Both the position numbers and the translations under genes were made by a program. 64,000 bases of DNA, taken from assembly GCA_022579005.1 (NCBI GenBank), contig MU401524.1, positions 1-64,000 on the forward strand. The letters are read 5' to 3'. The stretch's first letter is position 1; each line of letters begins with the position of its first letter. Below the pieces are notes generated by a model. It had not been told where the DNA came from. It saw only the letters and a list, made by a program, of their open reading frames with translations, and did no database searches. Below, one piece after another: positions 1 through 12,600 of the stretch. Source of the stretch: Poronia punctata. Its lineage: Eukaryota > Ascomycota > Sordariomycetes > Xylariales > Xylariaceae.

Positions 1-3000
1 TTAAAAGTTATATTTAATTTAATTTTATATATATATATATATAATATATTTAAATAATTAAATATATATTAAACTTATATATTACTTATAAAATACTTTT
101 TTAAAAGGTTTAAATATAAACTTTTAATATAACTATACTAAAAAGCTAGCATATAGGCAGTATGTTTGCAACATATGCTAACAATATTAAAAAACATAGC
201 GTTAAAAATTAATTAAAAGTTTTATATTAGTTAAAAACATATGTTTTATAATAATATTATACTACTTATGCTTTGCCTATACTATAAATATACTATAGGT
301 ATATAACGTATATGCTGCGCTTAAATAATTTTATATTTTATATTTATAGCATTAGCTAAGCATATAAACAATATATTTAAAGCATATGCTTATAATTATT
401 TAAAATATAATATATAAACTTAATTAAAAGCCTTATAGTAATTAAAAATATACGTTTTAAAAATGTTTATTTTATTTAAAATTTGCTTATGCTATAAATA
501 TTTTGCTAGTATGCTATACATATGCTACGCTTAAGTATAGCTATATTTTATATCTAAAGTATAAGCATAATATAAGCATAGCATATACATTGTTTGTTTT
601 ATTACTATATTAAATAGTTTATATAGCTTATTTAAACTATTTTTTTTTATTTAAATAATTTAATTAAACTTTTATATTTATATATATATGCTAAGCCTAT
701 GCTTTAGTTTAAATAGCTTTTTTTAGCTTTTAAAGCTTTATAATTATTTTTTATACTTTTAAGTTGTTTTTTAATATAGCTTATACTTATAACTTTACTT
801 TATACTTAGCTTTTGCCTAGTATAAGCGCTTTGCTATTTTAGCTTTTTTTTAAGCTACTATAGCTTTAATATTTGCTTAAGCTACTAATATATTATTTTT
901 TTTATGCTTTTTTAATAAAAATAAAGTAGTTGCTTAAGCATATGCTATGCTAATAGCTTAGCTAAATATTAATAACTAAGCTATATTTAGTTATAGCATA
1001 TATTAAGCATATAAAAAGCTAAAAAAGTTTTAGCTAGCTATTAATTATTATATTAAAATAAAAAGTATAAAAAAGTTAAAAAAAAAACTAGTATTTAATA
1101 TTAGTTAGCATATAGTAAGCATATAATAATATAATAAAAAGCTTAGTACTAAAAAACTTAATAATTTATTATATATGCTTTATATAAGCGTACTAGTAAG
1201 CAAGTTAAAAGCTTTTAATAATATTTTATTATTAAATTTTAATAAATTAACTTTTAAGTTACTTACTTTTATAAGCATATATATATTATTTGCTTGCTTA
1301 TATAAATTTTAAAAGTTAAATAGTAATATTAAATATTTTAGCTTACGCTTAGCTTGTTATTATAAACGCATATTGCTTTACTTAATATTTTAAGCTAGTT
1401 AGTTTGTTTTTTTTACTAACTTTTAATACTATTTAGTATTATATACTTTTTACTATATATACTTAGTATTAAGCATATATTAATATATTTATAAACTAAT
1501 ATTATTAGTATATAAGCAATATATATATAGCACGTGCTAAGCTTATATATATACTATAGTATTGCTGCTAAAAAGGTTTACTAACGTCTTATATTTTAAT
1601 TATAAATAAAATATAGCTTTTTAATAATATTATTATTTTTATATATAAATAACTTAGCTATTAATAGCACTTTAAATTTACTAGCTATAAAACCGGCAAT
1701 AATTTAGTTAGCGTTTTTATTTTTAAACTAAAACTAAAGTTTAAAAAATTAATTATATAAGTTTTATAAGTATATAGTATACGCTGCTTTTATACTTAAA
1801 CTTTATAAAACATATAGCTAATAAATAACTAAATAAACTAAAAACTTTTTTTAAAAGTTATACTAAATATATACTTAATAAAAAATAAGCAAATACTATA
1901 AATACTTTTACTATATATATATAAAATTTAACGTTTAAAAATATATACTAAGCTTTATAAACTAGTTAGCTATAATAAAAAACACTTTTATATGCTAAGT
2001 AAATGCTTACTATATACTTGCTTGCTATTTATATTATATATAATATATTATATTATATTAAAACTACTAATAATATAATATTAAGTAATAAGCTAGCTAA
2101 AAAGCTTACTTATAACTTTAAATATTAACTAAAATATTTAAACATATACTAGCTATAAGTTAATTATTATAATTATATATATATAACTTTTAGCACTTAA
2201 AATAGTAAGTTAATATATATAAAATATATGCTTAGTAAATAGAAAACATATGCTGCTTTTTTTAGTTTTATTTTATAATAATAAATATATTTAGCTTATT
2301 ATAAATAATTTTAAATATTATATTTATTTATAAATATAGCTAGCATATAAAAGTAATAGCTTAAGCTTATATATAGTATATAATAATATAGTTATTATTT
2401 TTTAGTTGCTTTATATGCTATATAAAAGTTTTAAACTTTAATTAACAAAACTTAAAGTAGTGCTTTTAAATAATGCTTAGTATATAGTTAGTATATATTA
2501 AATATATACACATAGTAAACTTAGCTATATTTATACTTTTAAATTATAATTTATTAAAATATTAAAACATTTTTTTTATACGTAGTATATATACTATATA
2601 GTTATAGTAATTTATGCTTTATATAAAGTTTAAAAGTAAGCTTACACTATATTGCTAAAATAATAGTTAAATATAAAAAGCATGCTAAATAATAGCTAAA
2701 TAAATAATTAACATATGTTTAGCTTATATTTAGTATACTTATAGTTAATATACTAAATATTTTGCTTAAAATATTTATATTTTAAATTATATTTTATAAG
2801 TTTTTTTATAATTGCTATAGTGTTTTATTTAAATATAGCAAAAAGTAATTATAATATTTTTTTATTATAAGCATAATATATAATATGCATATAGTATTAT
2901 ATAAAATATATATATTAAACTAAGCAAAGTATATTATATATAAAATAATCTTGCTAAGCCTTTAAAAATAATTATATACTATATATGCTTAGCTTAAACA

Positions 3001-4615
3001 AAACATAATAAAATAAGGTAACTTATAATAATATTTTTAACATTTTTGCTTATTGCTAATATATATATATTATTTATATTTATATATAGAAAATATTTTA
3101 TATATACTTTATAAGTAATTAATATTAATAAACTTAATTATTAATAAATACTTAGCAAAGTACTAGTTATTTAAACTATTTTAATATAAATAGCTAATTT
3201 AAAGTTGCTATATATTATTAGCATATATAAAGCAAAAGTAAAGCAAAAGTATACTATAGTACTTATACTAAACTTATTACTATATATAGTAAAGTTAACT
3301 ACATTATATACTATATTAAGTATATTTAGTATAATATACTTTATAATATAAGTATTTTACGCTTTTTTAAATATAAAATAAAACCTATAAAGTATTAGCA
3401 TATATAAAGCATATATATTATATATATATTATATATATTAAATTTACTTTTTAGTATTATTTTAAATGCTTATAAATATTATAATTTATATAATAAGCTT
3501 GCTAGCTTATTTTTATAACTTTAACACTTTAAATAGCAAAATTTTGCTAGTTTTATAAAATATAAAGTTTTTATAAAAGTATTAGCAATAGCTTATACTT
3601 AAGCATTTAAACCTTTAGTGCTAGCACTTATATTAAACGTTTTTATACTTGCTTTATATATAGTTAGCATATGCTAGCAATAAATAAAAAAAAAACTTAT
3701 AAAATAGTAAAATATAAAATATTAACTTTATTTAATAAGTATATTAAATATTAAATCTATACTTAATTATTAGCATATACTATATATATAAATATTAATT
3801 TATACTTTTAATATTTTATTTTTAATAAATTTATAAACTTAAGCTTTATTTATATGCTTAATATTTACTATACTAATATTTTTTAGCTAAATAAAATATG
3901 CTATTTTGTTTACTAATATATTTAAATAAGCTAGCATAAAGTAATAATTTTTTATATAGCAAAATATAACTTTATTATAGCTATGCTAGCTTATAATAAG
4001 TTTATTTACTTAAATAGTTTTTTATATTATATATTAGTACTTACTAAGCATATGTTTTTAAAAAATTTTAATTTATATAAAGTTAAAGCTTAATATGCTT
4101 ATAAGGTTAAAGTTTATAATTATTAAAAACTAGTTACTAATATAAAGTATAAGCTTTATATTAATATTTTCTTTATAACTTAAATTTATTATATTTATAA
4201 ATAATAGTAATAATTTTATAGCTTAGCTAGCTATTATAAATAATATAAAATAAAATTATAATTAAAGTTAGCATATTTTTTATATATGCTTTATTTTTGT
4301 TTATACTTATATTATTTAGTAGCATAAATATTATAGTTTTTTGCTTTTATAAAAAAGTATAGTTTAATATAGCTAATATTATAAAAAGTTACTAAACTTA
4401 TATAAAACGTTTACTATATATATACTAAGCATATATATAATAAAAGTTAGCTTAATAAACATATGCTTTATATATGCTAAGCGTATATATAATGCTTTAA
4501 AGTTAAAATCTTTTAATATACTAAAAATTTTTAAAAAGTATTAAAATATATAAAAGCTGCTGCAAGCTGCTAAAAACAGCTAGCATATAAAAATAGTGCA
4601 TAGGTAGCGTTTTTT
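1..4615. repeat. AT-rich, gene-free block nearly devoid of TpC/GpA
   Basis: Almost pure A/T sequence with no usable reading frame. The remaining C and G sit mainly in short words such as AGCT, TGCT, AGCATAT and ATATGC. Reading every line by eye I found only six TpC (near 573, 1587, 2949, 3757, 4171 and 4509) and two GpA (near 2242 and 3089). C preceded by A or G, and CpA itself, remain common. The left end is cut by the window; the right end changes over roughly 4560-4680. Such blocks in filamentous ascomycetes are usually mutated transposons or centromere/subtelomere-like DNA, but no element can be recognised here. That reading is inference. Confidence 0.85.
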
Positions 4616-6279
4616 TTAACCTCTTTAAAGTTAACAATGCCAAGTTTTGCTAGCGCGCTTTTTAACCCCCGCCGAGCTTTTAGTTACCCTAGCTAACCTA
4701 CAACCCGATTGCAAATCCCTACCCTAGGTTACTCGTATGCCTACGCGTACTATTTAAAATCTTATATACGTATACCTACTACATATATATCTCACATAAT
4801 TATAAAAAAAGAAATAGTATACATAAAATAGAAAAAGCCGTATCATCGCAACATAGAAACAAATATGGCCAGAGACATCTAAACATCTACGAGTAACCTT
4901 TCCATGCAGATGTGTAATGATTATGTATTCATTCTTATTCCCCACAAAGAGAAAAAAAAAGATCATCATCTCACCCCCCCCCCTGTCAAAATCCTTTCGG
5001 GTTCCAAGCCCCGTAGGGCTGACCGCCCTCAAAAAAGCCAAGTCTTTTTAGCCGCTGTCCCCCGGGCCCCAGCCCTATGAAATGAATGAAAGGGGGAATA
5101 CTTGTGGTGTTCACACCCTCCCCTTCCCTTCCCTGCCACATCACATTACCCCAATTTATACGTATGTGTGTGTGTGTGTGTGTGGTTCCCTTCTTTTGGC
5201 TGGAAATACGAATAGGTAGACGTACGTACAAATCTCCAGTCCTCCCACTTACCTAGGTTACTCCTCCGCTGCTTACCTAGGAGGTACATTACATATTCTT
5301 TCATCGATCTAAACCTGTGATACCTACATACATTATACTGTAGGTACCATACCGTACCTATGCAAGGAACTTTTTCGGGCTCTTTTTCCGATCTTGGACT
5401 TATCTTCCTCCTCGCTCCTTACTACCTTTTGGGGTTTTAATTATCTAAAATTGCACGTTACTAAATATGAATAATACGAGTATACAATTTTGATCAGGTA
5501 TTATGCAACAAAAAGGGGACGGGAGAGAGGAAAGGAGGCGGTGAAGGTAGAGCGGGAGAGGGAAAACAAAAAACAAAAAGAGGTACAAACAAACATGATT
5601 CTGTGGGGACTCGGGGAGGGATTATCATGACCCTGCCGCAGGGATACATACCTAGACAACAATATTGTCCTGATCATGAGTGGGGATTTTGTGGCCCTGC
5701 CTCCCTGCCTCCCCCTGTTGATTCTCTTTGTACCGGTACATATGTCAAAGCAGAACAATGTTTGTGGGAGAAGAAGCGACACGGGCACGTCCGGTCCCTG
5801 GTTATGGGATACAATCAGCTACCTATTTTGCTGCATCTCAACACATACAGAGCACAATAGGTCAATACGTGTGTGTAGATTGTTTCGCTAGGCTCATAAC
5901 GCTCTTGAATTGGCAATAGGTAGTATTCAACTGCTTGATTATCTGTATATCGTAGTATGTACTGGACGAGCTCCACTAACAAAGGGCTCGGGTCCTCAGT
6001 TCTATCTCTATGTAAGTCCAAATAACATGCCTAATTCATTCGTGCTTGGGGAAGGAAAAAGAGAAGGGAAATAGCTTCCAGGGAAAATATGATGAGAAAG
6101 GAGAAAAGAGTTGGCAGTTTGAAAAAAACGAGCGCCGTTGTGGAAAGGAACTTCTCACCGGGAGAATAGTTAGCATCGAAACATTATACCAAAACGAACC
6201 ACACCCCAGCCTGCTCCTCGCTTAACTGCACAATGATAAAGTAGCTTCGAAATTCCTGTGAGCACGACGACGTCTTCGT
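4616..6279. other. Boundary and intergenic DNA, no gene seen
   Basis: Base composition returns to normal within about 100 bp of the AT block. The stretch holds a (TG)n dinucleotide run at about 5165-5184, C-rich and A-rich tracts near 4974 and 4950, and short frames with no recognisable protein. Its last part is expected to contain the 3' UTR of the C2H2 gene to the right. Confidence 0.6.
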
Positions 6280-9200
6280 CTATGTATGTTCCGTACGTTC
6301 TGCTGGTTCCCTCCTCCTTTTCCTCGGACGAGGTGCGACTTCGTCACCCACGAAGTGATTCTTTTCGATCTGGTGTTGGCGAAGGTTGTCCCGTCGGTTC
6401 TTATATTCCGAGTTGCAGCCCGGAAATGGACATTTGTAGATGACGGGCGGGTTCGTCGAATGCTGCATTTTCCTGTGCTTTGCCATACTCCCCTTGAACC
6501 ACTGGGGGTCTCCCTTCGGCCTATAACCGCAAATTTCGCATCGTTCATTCGCCTGCACCTTCTGTCCGGACGACGGCAACGTGGAAGGGACCGAAGTGCT
6601 GCTCGCTTCGGGCCGAGGCTGTGCTGGTGATCTGGATCCGAAAGACCTGGAGATCGGAACCTCTGGCACTTCTGACAAATGAGCGGACGAGACCGTGTAC
6701 TCGCTGCTCGGGGTTTCGGACGTGTGATGGGTCGGGGTTCCGCCACTTATCTGCCTTGGAGAAGCTGGAATAAACGAGGTTGGGCCCAGCGCACCGTTAA
6801 AGCCCGCGACTCCGTTTACCGGTTGGTGTCCGGGGCTCTCCGTGTAGTTCCAAAAGTCGTCTACGTACGGATATGGAATGGACGGGAAGCTCGGCGCATA
6901 CACTGAATAGCCAGTGTGATGCTGTTGCGGAGGCTCACGAGCTACCAGGCTTTCCACTAGTGTTATATCGAGAAAATAGTACTCCTCCCTTTTTCTAACC
7001 CCCTGTTGTGAATATATCGCGCTACAGAGCTCGTTGACATAAGGGACGTATTGTTCGAGGTAATCGTCCAGCGTAAAGAAGCTCTAAGCTAGCGTTAGTA
7101 TACACATGACAGACAGATAGCCGGCGGACTTATGACGCACCTTTCCTACTTGGATCAGTTCGAGTTCGAGTTTACGGACCGTGGGATAGAAGTCTGCATG
7201 AGCCCGGCGTCCAATCTGTTTCAGCTTTTGAGATAAGCCTTCGAAATCATGGTACCGGCGTACTAAGTCATGGATGAGGAAACCAGAAGCCGCAGCGAGA
7301 GGTGTGACAGCTTGGAGGTTCGTCGCATTCGGGGGGAAATGAGACGACCACAGCTGCGAGGTGACAACCTCGATAGGATGTGGAATAGGACTATTAATCA
7401 CCATGTTCTCCAGCTCTGCTTTCGCGTTAGCTTATTCTCCTTTCTCCCGATAAGGAATATTCCCTTTCGCCTCTGATGGGGAAAGAGTTTCTGTAGGACA
7501 GGATCTGGAAACAAGTAAAGGCGACTGACCATCTAAAAAGACCTGGGAAATGGTCTTTAGGAGGTCGTTCTTCGTGGTTGCTATCGAGGTAGCGTGGCTA
7601 TAATCAGCTTCCTTTCCCTTATTTCCCGCTGCCCTGTTTCTTGGCTCTCTGGCACGCTTCTGGTGAGGTAATTCTTGTGGTGTTTGTTGCCAAATCGCTG
7701 CAGTAACTTCGTAATAGTTGTCGCGATATGCCGCGTCGAATCGCGTACCATAAGCCATGGCTTGATCGTATAGCTTGCTGGACTGCGCTATAATATCGCC
7801 ATGATGCATAACCACAGAAATCGAGTACACCAAGTGGATGAAGCAGAGGTATTCGAGGGGGTTCGGTCGTGAACTGTTACTGGGATTCAGAATTGCCCTG
7901 AGTCTCGCAAAACCGGCTGCGGCAACCGTCCTTGGCGTCTGTTCCCTAAGCCTATCAGCGAGAGGATTGTTGCTGATTCTGCTCAACTTTGACAACGACG
8001 TGGAGAAGTGTGTGCCCAAGGTCTCCCAGACTTGTTCAACTAGCGCCCTTGTCTCGGAGCCAGAAAATTGCGGTTCGAGTAGATCTTGAGGGATGATTGT
8101 CTTCGGGGTGGGGTCCGTGAACATCATATTAATAGAGGTACCAAGTGTATCCATGGAAGAAAGCCACGAATAGTCGTCTTTCGAATCGTACGGTCCCAGA
8201 GGTTCCAGCGGAAGTTGAGATATTGGAAACGGGAGTTGACTATCCTCCGGCCCATCTAGTACATTGCCCGGAATATACTGGCACGGATCTTTTGGGTAGG
8301 CATGCTCGTCCGTATCTTTCCCCATGCCTAACAAGCCGAACACGCGATCCTGAGAAGGCACTGTAGAATTCAAGTTGGCGCTCAATGGAGTTATGGGCGA
8401 AGCCAAAAAGTCATCTTGACGAGGGGCCGCGGACCAAGCAGCAGAAGTCTTAGAACTTGAACTCCAAGGGGTGATCGGAGATATTCCTTGTGAACGCGAC
8501 TGAAGGGATGAGCTGGGTGATAAATATGCCGTCCGTGTTTTCGTCCGGTAGCAATCGACCTGTGTATCAAGAGCTAATGAAGGTCGTCGTCCTCCATTGC
8601 CTGATGACCCGGATTGTGGAGGAGGGGGTGCCTGAAAGCGGGTCGGGTGCTCAGGCGGTTTCTGCACAAGCGAATGTGTATCGGGCAATGCGGCGTTGTT
8701 TGTCGTAGTGGGAAATTCTGGCGCCGTTGACGTGTTGGGGCGAAGGGAATCACCGTCAAGCTCGGCCGATATTAGGGCTCCCGAGTCCAGCTCTATTAAC
8801 TCTGTCCCACATAACTCCGGTTGTTCAACCTCTCTGCCTCCTTCTTCCCGCAGATCCACATGTCCTATCCCGGATTCTTCGTGCAGCGCATGCATGTCGA
8901 CACCCAGGGAATCATAACTGGGAGGATGGCAATAATCAAGTTCACGCGAGGGGGAGATGGTTTCCCCACGTCGGACTCTAGCGCTGGCGCTGCCGATGTT
9001 GGTGAAGAAGTTCTTTGCCATATTCATTATTCGTTTTCTTTTGGTCGGCTGTCCCAAGCAGCATCTGCATTTCTTATCGTTGAAACGTTCTACTTTCATG
9101 CACTCGTAGCAGACGTACTCGCCAGTTGAGAGATGTTTGCATTCGGTTAGATGCCTCAACATTTCTTCGTGTTCGCTGAACTGCTCTCCACACCGTAGGA

Positions 9201-9617
9201 GGGGACATCGTAGCCGTTCGTTCACTGCCATGCGGACAGATCTATTTCGTCTCACGGCAGCCCACACTATGAACCTTTGCCGGGCGCAGTCATCGGCCGA
9301 CATGCTCTCTTGGGACCTAGGAATGTCAGCTGCTCCGAGTTGTACCATGGTCGTTTTCTCTCTCATTCTAGAGTGTTACGCGTGTGGTTATGTGGTTATG
9401 TGGTGTATTTGGTGTTGTAGACAGCTTACACGCATGAGATAGAACCACGGTTGAGTGACTCAGACTGTGAACTACAATGGGATTGCCTCCTCTCCTGCGA
9501 CGCCGAGCTCAAATACTCGGCCTCAGTGGATGGCCGACATGATCGCACGTCCGTGTTCATAGACTCGTCGTCGATAGAGTTGGAGTCGGCGGTGGAATTG
9601 TTCTTCTCTGGTTGCAT
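6280..9617 (-). CDS. C2H2 zinc-finger protein, ~1034 aa, five-part gene
   Basis: Probable nuclear DNA-binding protein. Exons by eye: 9617-9430, 9367-7530, 7415-7141 and 7083-6280 (-). Introns are GTAAGC..TAG (62 nt), GTCAGT..GCTAAC..CAG (114 nt) and GTGCGT..ACTAAC..TAG (57 nt), and the frame stays open throughout, giving 1034 codons plus stop. An N-terminal zinc-type segment follows the second exon start (CPLLRCGEQF, then spaced His, and a YVCYECMKVE/CRCC cysteine cluster). The C-terminus carries two C2H2-like fingers, CEICGYRPKG..HRKMQH and YKCPFPGCNS..HQIEKNH, followed by a basic RPRKRRR patch that could act in nuclear import. The centre is Ser/Pro-rich. Translation could instead start at 9366 if the first intron is not used. 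The target genes are unknown. Confidence 0.75.
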
Positions 9618-12600
9618 GTTGGAACAGTTTGTCTTCGAAGCACAGGCTGAGGCTTCAGGAGACTGACTGGCTGAGGCTTGAAGAGAGGAACGGGACTCAA
9701 ACGGGGCATTTCGGAAGGCTACCGATATAAGTCTTTATCTCCCTTTAAGATCTATAACAGATATTAAAACCCAAGAAGGATGATGATGTAGGACTCAGAG
9801 CATGGATGAACGGTACCTATACATGGACCTGTACCTCGTCCTGTACATCCACTTTCATGTACATCTACCTGTACATGGACCCGCGTGTGCATTATCCATT
9901 CTACATAGGACCCGCGGTAATGACCGCAGGGCCAGGGAGCGAGACCGCCATTGGCGACCAGGCTCCCTCTATGTTACATGGGATCCCACGCGCCATGGCC
10001 CGGCAGTGCCCTACAAGAATCGTTCGCCTCGCAGCATCATGCGTGGAATGGAAAATGGGCTACGAGGTGGAGTTGGGGTCCAAAAACCCGACTCGGTGAG
10101 ATACGCGTGCACATGGGCAGGCAACAAGGCAGACTGGGTCCGCATTGCGCCTTGTCGGCGAGCTGAGTTGCAGCGACGAGTGCTGACTGCAGGACTCGTG
10201 CTTGGCCCAATCACAGACCAGCCTCCCCATACTGCTGGTCCCGTAGCGAATGCAGCGAATTAAACCAAAGAATGCAGAAACTCGAAGCTATTCGACTGTC
10301 CTGTAGATTGATTACCGGTCGTTAAATGAGATACCCGGCTTTGGGCGTATTGCACGCCAGAATGAGTTAAAGAAGACGGCGGAAAGCGTCTTCTATTGCA
10401 CCGTAAACGCAAAACGCAACGGAGTAAACGAATGTCGCAGAAGACGACGCTGAGAAATGAGACTCAACTCGCACCCATCCCTCTTCACATTTCATATCTC
10501 ATATCTCATTACAACTCAGAGGATAGGCGGGCCCATTACTAGGACGGACGTCAACTCCGATGGGTTTTCCTTTTTTCCCCTTTTTCATAACTTGAGAAGG
10601 TGAGTTAGATGAAGATGGAGATGCAGGAATGTTTTCGCATTTTGAACTACGAGTAGAGGTCCTTGGGAAGAACGAAGGGTGCCCAGAGCCTAGACGTAGG
10701 CTGGCGACCACCTGGCTGCCTGCACCTAATCTCAATCTACCCTAGCTTATTTTTTCACTCGTAGACCGAACATGGGGGTAAGCACACGGGTTGTTACTAC
10801 CGAAAGGCAGTTGCAGGTTTCCTTATGAACGTCCCGTCTCCCCACAAGGTCATGAACAGCCAAGAAGCATTCTATTCGCAAGCGTAGAAGACGGGAAGAA
10901 TGGTAAACTGAATCTAAATAGCGAAAATTCAAGGACAATGCTGTTGAACCCGGATTTACCCCCACGTGTACGTAGGTATTCCTATCGCGTGGCCAACTGC
11001 TTGCGCAGTGCTTTCCCAAGCTTTGGAGATACCTAGACCGAGCCGGGGCTCTCCTAAAGGACTTACACACTCTATTTCGTGCATGTAGAGTAGGTGGTAG
11101 TCTAGTGTGAAAGGGCTTGGTAGGACTTTGGTTGGCACCTCCACTGGTTTTACCTTGAGAAGTACTGTAGAACCCAGATGACATAGGTAACCTACCTAAC
11201 TTATTATGTATGAGATTCGTCGGGATGTTTTTAGCCTGTATTGACGCTTAATCTAGCTGTGTGCGTCCATATAGCACATGGGATCCGACTACCTGTCTAC
11301 ACGGTACTACGTTATACTACCTATGTAGTATTGTAAATATTGACCACATGTGTAGATAGGTTGGTTCATTTAGAGGCTTTATAGACGGAGAAGTGGTTTT
11401 TGTCTAGGAGCATCATGAAAGAGCACTATAGCGCATAGATATTTTCTGACAAAGTGTGTTCTCATTCTTTCTTGTAGCTTATAGGAATGGCTCGATCCCT
11501 GCCAAGCGGGAATCAAAGCGGCGGAACACGGGAGTCGGGAGGACCGGCGCTTCTCAACAACCTTGAACCACGCGTCAGGTTCCTGGCCCTCGTCTTAACG
11601 CCGTCAGGCCATATAGGTGCATATTTCCGATAGCAATATGCGTGGCACGTAAGACTATACTGATGTTGGTACGTCATAGTAAAATGGGACCTTAACACGG
11701 CCAATATGCTTTTTTTCGGAGTTCATGAGTTCATGATTGACATTTGGTAGACATTCCAAGAAGGTGGCTCGCAGTCCAGGAAGGACCCGAAGGAGTTGGG
11801 GTATCCGGGGGTAACTATAAACGTCGAAGACTTGTTACCGTTATCTGACACTCTGGCAATCTTTGATCTGAAGGGAACCTGTAACTTACATGCAGCCGTA
11901 GGATGAGCACGACATCACTATATTTCCGCCCAGCAGGATGTGGCTGACCAATCACCGTCTCCTATTGTGCGACAGGAACTATAGCAGCTGTATGAACCCC
12001 GCCACTAGCCACGGTGGGTGCGCCCCGGTAGTGAACCGGCGTTTTGAGGGGGTAGATTCCCCGGTTGTCATTGTTTCAACGCTGCTCATGGGGTGTCGGG
12101 GTGGGTGTTTCAAGTTGATACACCACAAACGCCAGGCTCTTTTCGATTGGTTGCACCTGCTTACAGGCAGGATTTTACCACTCCGATTCTACGACGGCAT
12201 GAAGTATGTAATGGAATAGGTATGTTAGTAGTTTCGGCACGTCTAGGTAGTGGTCAGATAAGTCTGCTAGGTTAGATAACTAGTGATTGCTCTCGGAGGA
12301 GTAGAGAACTCCAGTAGGTTTTGGGGCATGATCTGCTTGGGCTGCGACGAGCAGTAAAAAGGAGAACCCCGAGGATTCCTTGGAAAGCAGATCGACACAT
12401 GTACTCGATAGCAATCACGACGCTAAGGTGTAAAATGGTCATGAACAAGGTTTATGTTGCTCCATTCCAGACCCGTTTCTGACCTTGTTCGGCAGTGAGA
12501 AGGGAGAAGGGAGAGTAGACCAAGGGCATTCCCCAGACAATAGACCATTACGGTAGGTATTAAACATGCTCAGATGTCATAAAGCATGATTCGACCCGTT

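Noticed and set aside
1..4615. Classical CpA-type RIP as the full explanation of the AT block
   Set aside because: CpA and TpG remain frequent while TpC and GpA are almost absent, which is not the CpA signature.
1..4615. Mitochondrial insertion or rRNA in the AT block
   Set aside because: No open frames, no tRNA-like or rRNA-like stretches were seen, and stop codons are dense in all frames.
4690..4740. CCCTA words as a telomere relic
   Set aside because: Only isolated CCCTA words and no TTAGGG/CCCTAA tandem run.
9802..10263. 153-codon frame rich in Tyr, Leu and His
   Set aside because: Created by the CTGTACAT repeat, with no domain and no splice partners.
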